The notes beneath the pieces are model-generated. The model searched no databases, was not told where the DNA came from, and saw only the letters and a list, made by a program, of their open reading frames with translations. This document shows positions 7,816 to 15,104 of a DNA stretch of 19,487 nucleotides, piece after piece. Source of the DNA: Clostridiales bacterium DTU023 (GTDB taxonomy: Bacteria; Bacillota; Clostridia; Saccharofermentanales; DTU023). Numbering within the stretch: the stretch's first letter is position 1; each line of letters opens with the position of its first letter. The position numbers were made by a program, and so were the translations under genes. The stretch covers positions 330 through 19,816 of the forward strand of contig LFTF01000061.1 in NCBI GenBank assembly GCA_001512945.1, written 5' to 3'.

Positions 7816-8544
7816 TTAAACCTGTTTCCATCGTTGATCTGTTTTGTCAGTACCATCTGAGGCAATGCCCCATTGTAAAAAACCTAGGTTATGTAACACA
7901 AACGTAGTTGTTATCTCAGTGATCTGGCTGGCAGGTTCTTGCATGTCGGAAGCAATCCACTGTTCAATTAGGCCACGGATGCCGTTTATAACGAAAGAAT
8001 AATAATACTCGATCTGATGCACACTCATATCCGGTTGCAAGCTGGCCATCCGCTCGAGGAGCATATCGTGACCTGTAGACCAGATTTTGTCGAGAAATTT
8101 GCTGTCAGGATTATTGAGCAAGACAACGCTCAATCCGGGATTGTCATGTATGAACTGGAATACCTGCTTTAGCGCGGGCATGGAAGGGCTTCCCTTATCA
8201 TCCAGTTCCACATGGAGCAGGCTATGTCCGCCTGCCATACCGAGCTGGATGATCTGCTCGAACTGAAGGTAGATGCTGTTTTCCATCTGTTCGAACAAAT
8301 CGTCGATGTTACGATAGTGCAAGTAGAAAGTTGTGCGGCTGATATTCGCTTTATCGGTTAATTCCAGGATTGTGATGTCGCGAAGTGGTTTTTCGAGCAA
8401 CATCTCAACCAATGCCTGTTGGAGCGCCATAGTTGTTCGCCGACTTCTTCGGTCTCCACGTGGGGACTTTCCGATAGTCTGTTGCCCCTCTTTAATGGAT
8501 AAAGTACGATGATATGCGTTTTGTGATGGTGATTTGGTTGTCAT
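7816..8544 (-). CDS. TetR family transcriptional regulator
   Basis: DNA-binding repressor, 242 aa from the chosen start. The N-terminal three-helix HTH is clear: RRSRRTTMALQQALVEMLLE (32-51), then DITILELTDKANISRTTFYLHYRNIDDLFEQM (56-87), with the recognition helix at about ISRTTFYLHY. The C-terminal portion (90-242) is an all-helical ligand/dimerisation domain without a family-specific motif that I recognise. An in-frame upstream extension to a TTG at 8658 exists, but its first 38 residues are Cys-rich and non-TetR-like and no good RBS precedes that TTG. ATG at 8542-8544 has GGAG 8 nt upstream and gives a normal TetR length with a short basic leader. The gene is divergent from the MMPL transporter operon, with palindromes between them, so it most likely represses that operon and itself. 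Confidence 0.9.
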   Translation of the reverse strand: MTTKSPSQNAYHRTLSIKEGQQTIGKSPRGDRRSRRTTMALQQALVEMLLEKPLRDITILELTDKANISRTTFYLHYRNIDDLFEQMENSIYLQFEQIIQLGMAGGHSLLHVELDDKGSPSMPALKQVFQFIHDNPGLSVVLLNNPDSKFLDKIWSTGHDMLLERMASLQPDMSVHQIEYYYSFVINGIRGLIEQWIASDMQEPASQITEITTTFVLHNLGFLQWGIASDGTDKTDQRWKQV

Positions 8545-8590
8545 CTGTGAGGCTCCGGTCATCTTTTCAGGTCCATTCAATAGTGAATTT

Positions 8591-8615
8591 TTACGATATC
8601 TTGTGACAATCGTAA
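8591..8615. promoter_or_regulatory. Palindrome, candidate TetR operator upstream of its own gene
   Basis: TTACGAT (8591-8597) and ATCGTAA (8609-8615) are perfect 7-bp inverted arms around an 11-bp spacer, in the leader of the TetR-type gene. A second inverted pair, TTGTGA (8601-8606) and TCACAA (8621-8626), interleaves with it. The 25-bp footprint suits a TetR dimer. Function is inferred from position. Confidence 0.45.
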
Positions 8616-8634
8616 CACAATCACAACAATAATT

Positions 8635-8646
8635 CGACAAGTGTCG
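8635..8646. promoter_or_regulatory. Short palindrome in the divergent control region
   Basis: CGACA-AG-TGTCG is a 12-bp inverted repeat between the TetR-type gene and the MMPL operon. It could be a half-strength operator; the sequence differs from the 8591-8615 site, so the two cannot easily be the same regulator's consensus. Confidence 0.25.
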
Positions 8647-8676
8647 CTTATCAGACAAATGTAGTAATTCCGTTAC

Positions 8677-8706
8677 TTGCAGTCGTGACTGTTCACTCCT
8701 TATACT
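8677..8706 (+). promoter_or_regulatory. Candidate promoter of the MMPL operon with palindrome in the spacer
   Basis: TATACT (8701-8706) is a good -10 box. TTGCAG (8677-8682) at 18 bp is a weak -35. The palindrome CAGTC-GT-GACTG (8680-8691) sits between them, where a bound repressor would block RNA polymerase. The leader to the GTG at 8759 would be about 45 nt. Confidence 0.4.
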
Positions 8707-8758
8707 CTTTTATGTGTTGCTGGCTTGACACCGGCGAAGGATACGCAAAGAGGTTTAT

Positions 8759-10885
8759 GTGAAAAAATTGGCGGGAATAATTATTAAATTTAAGGGCGTG
8801 ATTCTTGCGCTTTTTATTATCCTTACTATTGTTAGTGGTTATTTTGCGACGCAAGTGAAGACAAATTTTGACATATTTTCATATGTTCCGAAAGAGGCGT
8901 CTTCTACGATAGCGATTAATACGATGACTGAGGAATATGATCAAGACCTTCCGAATGCCGAAATAGGTATACCAGATCTCTCAATCATCGAAGCACTTGA
9001 AATGAAAAAAGTTTTAGCCGCATTGCCTTATGTGGATGAAGTGCTGTGGCTTGATGACCAATCTGATCTTGCGACACCTCTTTCACTGCTCGATAAGAAG
9101 GTTGTCGACGGTTTTTATTATGACGAAATGGCGCTGTATCACGTCACGATTAATGACGATTCAAAAGCGCAAGACATCCTGGTTGAACTTCAGGAGCTTG
9201 TCGGGCCGGATGGTGCCGTGCGTGGGCAAATTGTTGAAATGGCATTTATGCAGCGTGGTGTTACCACTGAAATGGGTCGTATTGTAGCGTTCATAGTCCC
9301 AGTCGCCCTTTTAATCCTGTTATTTGCAACGAAATCATGGTTTGAACCGGTTCTGTTCATGATTGTCATCTTTGTAGGGGTCTTGCTAAACATGGGATCG
9401 AACGCCATCTTTAAAGACGTATCGTTCATTACTCAGGCGGTCGGATCGGTTCTTCAGCTCGCTGTATCAATGGACTACGCTATTTTCCTTCTTCACCGTT
9501 TCAGTGAATACAGAGACGAAGGGCATACAATTGAAGATGCCATGAAACTGGCCATTGTGAAGAGTTTTACACCGGTTTTATCTTCTGCGTTAACCACGTT
9601 CTTCGGCTTTTTGACACTGATCTTTATGCGTTTCCAGATTGGTCCTGATCTGGGTATCGTGCTGGCGAAGGGTGTCTTTTTGAGTCTGATCAGTGTTTTC
9701 CTTCTCTTGCCAGTATTAGCTGTCTACACTTACAAAATTATCGATAAAACGACGCATAAATCTTTTTTACCATCATTTAAAGGTCTCAGTCGATTGGTAA
9801 TTCGTATAGGAATTCCCATCATCATCATATGTGCGTTGATTACCGTACCGGCGTTTTTGGCTCAGCGCTCGAATTACTTTCTGTACGGATCTCAAAGCTA
9901 CCCGGCAGGATCACGCGAAGCGGTCGATTCTGCTCGGTTGAACGAACAGTTCGGTGAAAATATGCAAATGGCTTTGCTGGTTCCCAAAGGCCAATGGGCA
10001 GTCGAACAGCAGCTCACGAAAGATTTGTTGCAAATTCCGGAGATGAAATCAGCGATCGGTTACGTGACGCAAGTAGGGACGGGTATACCGCCTGATATAT
10101 TGCCGGATAGAATTCTCTCGCCCCTGATTTCCGATCATTACAGCCGCCTGATTCTGGTTGCGGAGTTGCCTGCAGAAAGTCCGGAAACTTTTGAGCTTGC
10201 GGAAATGGTTCGGGAGATGGTGGCCGATGCTTATCCTGGCGGCGGTACTCATCTAGCGGGAGCGAACTTTGTCATGCTTGACATGAAAACAACTATTAAT
10301 CAGGATTTGTTTATCGTCAACGGGCTCGCGATACTAGCGATTGCGCTGGTCATTATGTTCGCCTTCCGTTCTCTTGCGTTGCCCATGATCCTTGTCATGA
10401 CGATTGAGCTGTCGATATGGATCAATCTGGCAATTCCTTATCTTACGGGGACGCCCTTGAATTTTATCGGCTATCTCGTGATCAGTACAGTCCAATTGGG
10501 AGCAACGGTCGATTACGGCATTTTGATGGCTCAACATTATATTGATCACCGTCAACTGCTAAGCAGAAAAGAAGCAGCCATGAAGTCGGTTCAGACGGTT
10601 GCGGGATCGATTATCCCGCCTGCGTTAATTCTTGCGTCGGCCGGTTTCTTATTAAAAGCGATATCCAGCATATCCGTAGTAGCTGAACTTGGACAAGTAC
10701 TCGGTGCCGGTGCCCTAATATCGCTTGTAATGGTGCTTTTCCTGCTGCCCAATTTGCTGCGGTTGTTTGACGGTTTTATTCAAAAAACGACATGGAAATT
10801 ACAAATGGTTCCCGATCGTCATTCATACAGACGTAGACGGGCGAAAGTTATATCGGATTTAGATGCGATTGATCAAGAAAATTAA
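8759..10885 (+). CDS. MMPL/RND-type membrane transporter
   Basis: A 708-aa inner-membrane protein with the duplicated RND/MMPL plan: TM1 (about 11-30), an extracytoplasmic domain (31-170), five TM helices (about 172-325), TM7 (about 347-367), a second extracytoplasmic domain (368-512) and five TM helices (about 516-668), then a basic tail. The TM4-type proton-relay motifs occur in both halves: SMDYAIFLLHRFSE (237-250) and TVDYGILMAQHYID (583-596), each with the key Asp-Tyr pair. MMPL proteins export lipids or other hydrophobic or toxic molecules; the substrate here is unknown. Start is GTG at 8759 with AAAGAGG 5 nt upstream; the ATG at 8757 runs straight into TGA. It is divergent from a TetR-type regulator and followed 25 bp later by a secreted heptad-repeat protein, which is likely its external partner. 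Confidence 0.92.
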   Translation: MKKLAGIIIKFKGVILALFIILTIVSGYFATQVKTNFDIFSYVPKEASSTIAINTMTEEYDQDLPNAEIGIPDLSIIEALEMKKVLAALPYVDEVLWLDDQSDLATPLSLLDKKVVDGFYYDEMALYHVTINDDSKAQDILVELQELVGPDGAVRGQIVEMAFMQRGVTTEMGRIVAFIVPVALLILLFATKSWFEPVLFMIVIFVGVLLNMGSNAIFKDVSFITQAVGSVLQLAVSMDYAIFLLHRFSEYRDEGHTIEDAMKLAIVKSFTPVLSSALTTFFGFLTLIFMRFQIGPDLGIVLAKGVFLSLISVFLLLPVLAVYTYKIIDKTTHKSFLPSFKGLSRLVIRIGIPIIIICALITVPAFLAQRSNYFLYGSQSYPAGSREAVDSARLNEQFGENMQMALLVPKGQWAVEQQLTKDLLQIPEMKSAIGYVTQVGTGIPPDILPDRILSPLISDHYSRLILVAELPAESPETFELAEMVREMVADAYPGGGTHLAGANFVMLDMKTTINQDLFIVNGLAILAIALVIMFAFRSLALPMILVMTIELSIWINLAIPYLTGTPLNFIGYLVISTVQLGATVDYGILMAQHYIDHRQLLSRKEAAMKSVQTVAGSIIPPALILASAGFLLKAISSISVVAELGQVLGAGALISLVMVLFLLPNLLRLFDGFIQKTTWKLQMVPDRHSYRRRRAKVISDLDAIDQEN

Positions 10886-10910
10886 TCCTGTGAATACAGG
10901 GAGGAACACA

Positions 10911-12857
10911 ATGAATACAACACGTTTGAAAAAAAGAAAACAAAGCAGAGATAGAAATTGGATAAAGTCTGTCGTCGGTCTTCTTGCGATTGCGATCTTC
11001 CTTTCTTTTATACCGGGAATAGTAGAGGCAGACCAGGCAACTAAAGAGCTTGTAATCCTGCCAAATAATAGTTCGGCGAAAAGAGAAGTTGTCTACGGAA
11101 AGCTGAGTGCCAGAGGTGATGTCGAGCAAATTTATGTCGTCAATCATTTTCATCCGCAAAGCAAAACCACGCTGACCGATTATGGCAACTATGAAAATGT
11201 AATCCAGCTCACAGGAGCTATTGCTCCTGTTTTGAATAACTCAACGGTCACAATCGCTGAAACTGAAGGGCCTTATTACTACCAGGGCAATTTGGTCTCA
11301 CGAGAGCTCCCTTGGGATTTTGATATTTATTATCGCCTCGATGGAGAGAATAGAAGGCCCAAAACGTTATCGGGTGAATCCGGTAAACTGGAGATGGAAT
11401 TGGTGATCTCGCGAAATGAAGCGGTTGACCCCGCATTTTTCGATCACTATGCTCTTCAGATCAGCATCCCTATTGATCCCAATCGTGTAATTATTGAAGC
11501 TGCCACCGAGGGGTTTCTTATCTCCTCCGCTGGAACTGAGCATCAATTAAATTACATCGTACTGCCTGGTCAAGAGTCGAAGATTGAGCTAGTGCTTGAT
11601 GTCAACGACTTTGCCATGGGGCAGATTACGTTGGCAGGCGTTTTGCTGTCATTTGATATGGATATGTCTGAAATGGAAGATCAACTTGCGCCCCTTGATG
11701 ATCTTTCCGCCGGTATCGCTGATTTTGCTGAAGGCGCCGAACGCTTGAAAGCCGGCTATCGCGATCTCCAGGGTGCTTTTAAGTCAATTGTCGCAGGCAG
11801 CGGAAAACTTGTGGGTGGCGGGCGTCAGCTGGACCAGGGTGTCCATGAATTGCGTGACGGTGCGCATCAACTTCTCAATAATGGATCCGAACTGAAAGCC
11901 GGTTCAAAAGAGTTTTTGGGCGCTCTAAATATGATTATCAGCAGACTCCCTTCTTCTGAGGATATTCCAACGATTGACGGGGAAGACATTAAAAAACTAG
12001 AGCAGGTGATTGAATACCTTAATATGCTTGAACCTCTTTTAGATTCACTGTTGGAATTTGAAGATGATCTTGAAATGCTCAGAGGAATTGTCAATGAACT
12101 TATCGAATTAATCAATTTAATACAAGTTCCCGATATGGGTGATACCCCACAGACAGCGCAAGAGTGGCGTGCATATTTTGAGAGTTTAGGCATTGAAGAA
12201 TTGCCAGAAGCATTGTACGAGAAGCTAGCCAATTTGTCAGGGATTGCAACCGACAATGGTGAAGAGCTTGAACGGATCAAGAATTTGCTTGATTCACTGG
12301 TCGTAATATCGCAAGGCATGCCGGAACTCGATATGAGTATAGGAGAAATGATCAATGAACTTAAGGGTCTAATTAATAAGGCAAACGAAATGATGGAATT
12401 AATTCACGAGCTTGAGCAGTTGCCCGCACAAATGGGACAACTTAAATCCGGAATGATTGAACTGCGGAATGGATATGTCAAGTTCGATGCGGGGCTGATT
12501 CAGTATATTGATCAAGGAGTAGGCGGAATTGCCGATGGATTGAATAAAACAGCTTCAGGGGCCACTGAGTACATCGACGGTGTCGCGTCGCTCAATGCGG
12601 GGCTTGACCAATACTATTCCGGAGGGCTTGTCAAGTTCTCTGGCGGAGTCGGGCAACTTTCTGACGGAGCATCTATATTGCGGGATGAAACGAGCGATCT
12701 GCGCCAAAAATTTGAAGATGCGATTCGTGAAAAACTCGATGAGTTCGCAAATGTCGGCTTTGAAACTGTTAGTTTCGTATCAGATAAGAACAAGGATGTT
12801 GCGAGCGTTCAATTTGTCTGCATGACAGAAGAAATCCCACCCGTCAACGGGAAATAG
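10911..12857 (+). CDS. Secreted Leu-x-x-Gly heptad-repeat protein, partner of the MMPL transporter
   Basis: A 648-aa exported protein. A signal peptide is clear: basic n-region (KKRKQSRDRNWIK), hydrophobic core VVGLLAIAIFLSFI and a likely cleavage after VEA. The mature N-terminal 220 or so residues look beta-rich. Two blocks of the xxxLxxG heptad repeat follow (about residues 265-330 and 510-590, for example AERLKAGYRDL, GQLSDGASIL), separated by an acidic helical, coiled-coil-like region. Such heptads are known from YhgE/Pip-type proteins and from MMPL proteins to which they are fused. Here they form a separate protein with no C-terminal membrane helix. ATG at 10911 is chosen over an in-frame ATG at 10863 because AGGGAGG (10898-10904) lies 6 nt upstream and the signal peptide begins correctly. 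I infer a periplasmic-side or wall-spanning adaptor; no enzymatic motif is seen. Confidence 0.82.
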   Translation: MNTTRLKKRKQSRDRNWIKSVVGLLAIAIFLSFIPGIVEADQATKELVILPNNSSAKREVVYGKLSARGDVEQIYVVNHFHPQSKTTLTDYGNYENVIQLTGAIAPVLNNSTVTIAETEGPYYYQGNLVSRELPWDFDIYYRLDGENRRPKTLSGESGKLEMELVISRNEAVDPAFFDHYALQISIPIDPNRVIIEAATEGFLISSAGTEHQLNYIVLPGQESKIELVLDVNDFAMGQITLAGVLLSFDMDMSEMEDQLAPLDDLSAGIADFAEGAERLKAGYRDLQGAFKSIVAGSGKLVGGGRQLDQGVHELRDGAHQLLNNGSELKAGSKEFLGALNMIISRLPSSEDIPTIDGEDIKKLEQVIEYLNMLEPLLDSLLEFEDDLEMLRGIVNELIELINLIQVPDMGDTPQTAQEWRAYFESLGIEELPEALYEKLANLSGIATDNGEELERIKNLLDSLVVISQGMPELDMSIGEMINELKGLINKANEMMELIHELEQLPAQMGQLKSGMIELRNGYVKFDAGLIQYIDQGVGGIADGLNKTASGATEYIDGVASLNAGLDQYYSGGLVKFSGGVGQLSDGASILRDETSDLRQKFEDAIREKLDEFANVGFETVSFVSDKNKDVASVQFVCMTEEIPPVNGK

Positions 12858-12878
12858 TCGAACAATAAACAAGTAAAA

Positions 12879-12917
12879 AGAGAGCGGTGCGTGACAATTT
12901 GTCGCGCACCGCTCTCT
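12879..12917 (-). terminator. Long hairpin terminator between convergent genes
   Basis: AGAGAGCGGTGCG pairs perfectly with CGCACCGCTCTCT, and the stem extends inward through GTGAC/GTCGC apart from a wobble, giving about 16-17 bp around an AATTT-like loop. On the minus strand it is followed by TTTTTAC, so it is a strong intrinsic terminator for the zinc-ribbon gene. On the plus strand only TT follows, so termination of the MMPL operon there would be weaker. Confidence 0.8.
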
Positions 12918-12948
12918 TGCAATGTAAGGGTAGCGTCAAATTTTACGC

Positions 12949-13656
12949 TTACTTGGTCCGTTTGAGTACCGTGTCAAGTGATCCTGATTCGTAGAAGGTC
13001 AAAGTGTCTCCTTCAATTTTAAACTGAATCTCTGTCGTATCCTTTTCACCAAAAAATTCCACGGTCAAAATGAGCTTATCTCCCGCAGTTTTGTATTTGG
13101 TCTTCATCATGTTCATGAGCTCATAGAAGCCCTTCATCTCATCGGGTGTGCCTTTTGGTGCTTCAAAAACTAATGTTCCGTTGCTCTTGAAGTTAAAGAT
13201 AAGTCCCTCTTCATAGTCACTGCTATATTCAGCTGAAGAGACGGTCCATTTGCCGGTGAGTCCCGATTTCCCTCCTCCTCCGCCTCCTGAAGAGAGGACA
13301 AGAGCGAGAACGATAGCCAGAACAACAACACCTGCAACGATACCGATGATAAGTCCTGTTTTTTTCTTTTTGGGAGGTGCCTGCTGTGGATACCCGTAGG
13401 CAGGTTGCTGAGGGTAACCTTGCGGGGGATAAGCCTGCCCCTGGTAAGGTTGCTGAGGCGGTTGCTCATACTGTTGCTGTGCATACTGCTGTGGCTGCTG
13501 CGGTGGTTGCTGCTGTTGTGGCGGTGCTGGTTGCTGCTTCTGTGGCTCCTGTTGCTGCTGCGGTTTTTGTTCTTCCGGAGCATTGAGAGTCGCGCCGCAA
13601 GTTGTGCAGAAAGCCGCTTGATCCGAGTTGGGGGCTCCGCAATTAGTACAATACAT
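12949..13656 (-). CDS. Zinc-ribbon, Pro/Gln-rich, single-TM protein with C-terminal beta domain
   Basis: A 235-aa protein with four distinct parts. Residues 1-25 form a zinc ribbon with CxxC pairs at Cys3/Cys6 and Cys17/Cys20. Residues 28-96 are a low-complexity Gln/Pro/Tyr stretch. KKKK (96-99) precedes one transmembrane helix (about 101-122). After a Gly-rich spacer, residues 133-235 form a compact domain starting GKWTVSSAEY with alternating strands (GLIFNFKSNGTLVF, KLILTVEFF, TEIQFKIEGDTLTFYE), resembling small lipocalin-like lipoprotein domains. The topology implied is zinc ribbon inside and beta domain outside. ATG has GGAGG 8 nt upstream. It is a single gene flanked by a strong terminator and, upstream, two hairpins. 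Zinc-ribbon/TM proteins with variable outer domains are common in Firmicutes, but their role is not known to me. Confidence 0.75.
   Translation of the reverse strand: MYCTNCGAPNSDQAAFCTTCGATLNAPEEQKPQQQQEPQKQQPAPPQQQQPPQQPQQYAQQQYEQPPQQPYQGQAYPPQGYPQQPAYGYPQQAPPKKKKTGLIIGIVAGVVVLAIVLALVLSSGGGGGGKSGLTGKWTVSSAEYSSDYEEGLIFNFKSNGTLVFEAPKGTPDEMKGFYELMNMMKTKYKTAGDKLILTVEFFGEKDTTEIQFKIEGDTLTFYESGSLDTVLKRTK
13390..13575 (-). repeat. CAG/CAA/CCG-rich low-complexity tract encoding Gln/Pro
   Basis: The part of the zinc-ribbon gene coding for residues about 28-90 is a run of CAG, CAA and CCN codons. On the plus strand it reads as repeated CTG/TTG/GCTG triplets. It could vary in length by slippage. It also produces long but spurious open frames on the opposite strand. 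Confidence 0.6.
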
Positions 13657-13681
13657 TGTTCGTTCCTCCTATGGATTCACA

Positions 13682-13730
13682 GTGGTTCTTGTGCGAACCA
13701 CGGCACTTGTGCGGAGCGGCGAAACCGCAC
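13682..13730 (-). other. Two adjacent hairpins in the leader of the zinc-ribbon gene
   Basis: Inverted repeat 1 pairs GTGGTTC (13682-13688) with GAACCAC (13695-13701) around 6 nt. Inverted repeat 2 pairs GTGCGG (13709-13714) with CCGCAC (13725-13730) around 10 nt. Neither is followed by a T run on either strand, so they are not ordinary terminators. They lie 26-74 nt before the start codon and would be in the 5' leader if the promoter is further upstream. Confidence 0.35.
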
Positions 13731-13850
13731 GCACGGTGTGTCTGTTATTATCGTGACCGAAACAGGCTTTCCCTCACGGAGAGGTGCGGCGCATGTACGG
13801 CGATCACACTCTAGATATCTTGCATTTCAGCCATTGTCATTGTGGGCGAA

Positions 13851-14273
13851 CTACAAACGTTGATCCTCTTTATTTGAGAGGAGCTCGCGGATATCCTTGA
13901 GGAGTTCGACCTCAGTTTCCGCAGTGTCTTCCAAGACCGGCTCTTCTTCTACTTGTTCTTTTTTACGGCGTAGCTTGTTGACGGCACGTATGATAAGGAA
14001 AAGGAAAAAGGCAACAAGGAGAAAGGTGATAACCGATTGGATAAGTAGGCCGTAAGAGATAGCCACTTCTTCTGAAACACCTTCGACGGCTTGTTTCAAA
14101 ACGATCTTGAGTTGTGAAAAATCAACGCCTGCCGTCAAGTAGCCTACGATGGGCATTAAGATACCCTCAACGACACTATCGACCACAGATTTGAATGCAA
14201 GGCCGAGCACGAAGCCAACTGCCGCATCCAGAACGTTTCCGTTAGCGATGAATTCTTTAAATTCTTTTAACAT
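13851..14273 (-). CDS. mscL: Large-conductance mechanosensitive channel MscL
   Basis: A 140-aa pore-forming subunit that opens under membrane tension to release solutes during hypo-osmotic shock; it forms homo-oligomers (pentamers in the family). MLKEFKEFIANGNVLDAAVGFVLGLAF carries the amphipathic N-terminus and start of TM1 (about 14-43, ending IVGYLT). The loop GVDFSQLKIVLKQAVEGVSEEVAISYG follows, then TM2 (75-98) and the basic RRKK cluster (102-105). The C-terminal helix ETEVELLKDIRELL (120-133) is typical. Length is normal. ATG has GGAGA about 7 nt upstream. It is preceded by 154 bp without a gene and appears to be its own transcription unit. A possible functional link to the c-di-AMP locus (both osmotic) is only thematic. 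Confidence 0.96.
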   Translation of the reverse strand: MLKEFKEFIANGNVLDAAVGFVLGLAFKSVVDSVVEGILMPIVGYLTAGVDFSQLKIVLKQAVEGVSEEVAISYGLLIQSVITFLLVAFFLFLIIRAVNKLRRKKEQVEEEPVLEDTAETEVELLKDIRELLSNKEDQRL

Positions 14274-14427
14274 CTTATGTCTCCTGATTCTCCGTTCATT
14301 AGGTTCGACTGTTACGCTCGCTACTTATGCAAGAAGTGACACATACACGGCTTGCCCGCTTATTGTGGTCAGTATATCAAAAATACTATTATACGTTGAC
14401 TTATTCGTTACTTATACGGTATAGGAT

Positions 14428-14850
14428 TTATTGCGCACGTGCAAAATGGCGCACATCGTCGGGGAGTTCGTCGAGATCGCAACTGACTGCCACGGTCATC
14501 TTGCAATCGACTTGTTTGCCCAGAGCTTCTAAATCCTTGATGAAACTAGCTAAATGATCGAGGTTGTCATCACGGACAACTTTAAAAATGCTGTCAATAT
14601 AGATGTGTGAAATATCGTAATCCTTGGCGTTCATACCCGCAAGGAAAGCGATCAGTTGGCCGTATCCGCGGACGGGATACTCCCTGAGGTCAATGCGTCT
14701 GACCGAATAAGGAACCAGATGCTCAACGCCCTGTCCGTATTCGATAAAAACAATATTGTTATTCTTGTCCGACGCCATGCGATCCATCTCTTCTAGCATA
14801 AGCGGCGTTTTCCCTGATCCTTTTCCTCCGACAATTGCGTCAACGAACAT
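14428..14850 (-). CDS. Small P-loop NTPase-like protein, unrecognised family
   Basis: A 140-aa soluble protein. A clear Walker A motif, GGKGSGKT (8-15), sits right after the first beta strand (FVDAIV). A hydrophobic strand IVFIEYGQG follows (33-41). A Walker B-like strand HIYIDS (82-87) ends in Asp-Ser rather than Asp-Glu, and a later strand MTVAVSCD (118-125) is followed by an acidic stretch. That order (P-loop, strand, Walker B, strand with SCD) fits a minimal RecA/ASCE-type ATPase domain without arginine finger, lid or DNA-binding extension. I do not recognise the family. GGAGG lies 6-7 nt before the ATG. It is a lone gene 154 bp upstream of mscL, with two palindromes in its own leader. 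A kinase-like or a nucleotide-sensing role are both possible. Confidence 0.7.
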   Translation of the reverse strand: MFVDAIVGGKGSGKTPLMLEEMDRMASDKNNNIVFIEYGQGVEHLVPYSVRRIDLREYPVRGYGQLIAFLAGMNAKDYDISHIYIDSIFKVVRDDNLDHLASFIKDLEALGKQVDCKMTVAVSCDLDELPDDVRHFARAQ

Positions 14851-14882
14851 GCTTTACCTCCACATTGGCACCCGCGCGTTGC

Positions 14883-14918
14883 ACGAGTATTCTCGTCACA
14901 GCCTTGAGTAAATACTCA
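14883..14918. promoter_or_regulatory. Two palindromes 22 bp apart upstream of the P-loop gene
   Basis: ACGAGTATTCTCGT (14883-14896) and TGAGTAAATACTCA (14905-14918) are each 14-bp inverted repeats (5-6 bp arms). They share GAGTATT when read on the proper strands. Their centres are 22 bp apart, about two helical turns, suiting cooperative binding by a dimeric regulator. They lie 33-68 nt before the start codon. Confidence 0.4.
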
Positions 14919-15048
14919 GTTTGTTTGTTATTCACATCATACGCTATCAGCAACAATTTTTGTATTTCAATTTTGGAGTATCCAGAGTTATTTTTTGATT
15001 CATCGAGATAATCAGGGGCTAGAAAACCTTTGAATACAGGAATAGAAG

Positions 15049-15077
15049 TTGCGTGTTAGCACAAGTTAGGATATTGT
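15049..15077 (+). promoter_or_regulatory. Probable promoter of the hydro-lyase/glutamate mutase operon
   Basis: TTGCGT (15049-15054) and TATTGT (15072-15077) are separated by 17 bp. The -10 box lies inside the 16-bp palindrome that follows. The predicted start near 15084 leaves a leader of about 20 nt to the ATG at 15105. Confidence 0.45.
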
Positions 15078-15088
15078 GTATACACAAT
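15073..15088. promoter_or_regulatory. Perfect 16-bp palindrome, probable GntR operator
   Basis: ATTGTGTATACACAAT is an exact palindrome with the GT-n-AC core (GTATAC) usual for GntR-family sites. It overlaps the -10 box, so binding would block transcription. A GntR-type regulator is the third gene of the same operon. Confidence 0.6.
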
Positions 15089-15104
15089 GAAAAAGGGGCG
15101 AATC

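Noticed and set aside
8545..8658. N-terminal extension of the TetR-type protein to a TTG start
   Set aside because: No suitable RBS; the extension would cover the candidate operator and has no TetR character; ATG 8544 has a good GGAG.
11867..12355. 162-aa minus-strand frame rich in Ser/Ile
   Set aside because: It is the shadow of the acidic helical middle of the heptad-repeat protein (reverse complement of Glu/Leu/Asp codons).
13405..13863. Long plus-strand open frame rich in Leu/Trp
   Set aside because: It is the antisense of the CAG/CAA-rich Gln/Pro tract of the zinc-ribbon gene; the composition is an artefact of the repeat and no RBS supports it.
14371..14393. Minus-strand TATACT and TATAAT boxes upstream of mscL
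   Set aside because: Both are good -10-like hexamers in the right place, but neither has a convincing -35 at 16-18 bp, so I did not assign a specific promoter.
14396..14425. Plus-strand promoter-like TTGACT and TATAGG
   Set aside because: No plus-strand gene follows; the boxes lie at the 3' end of a minus-strand gene in AT-rich DNA.
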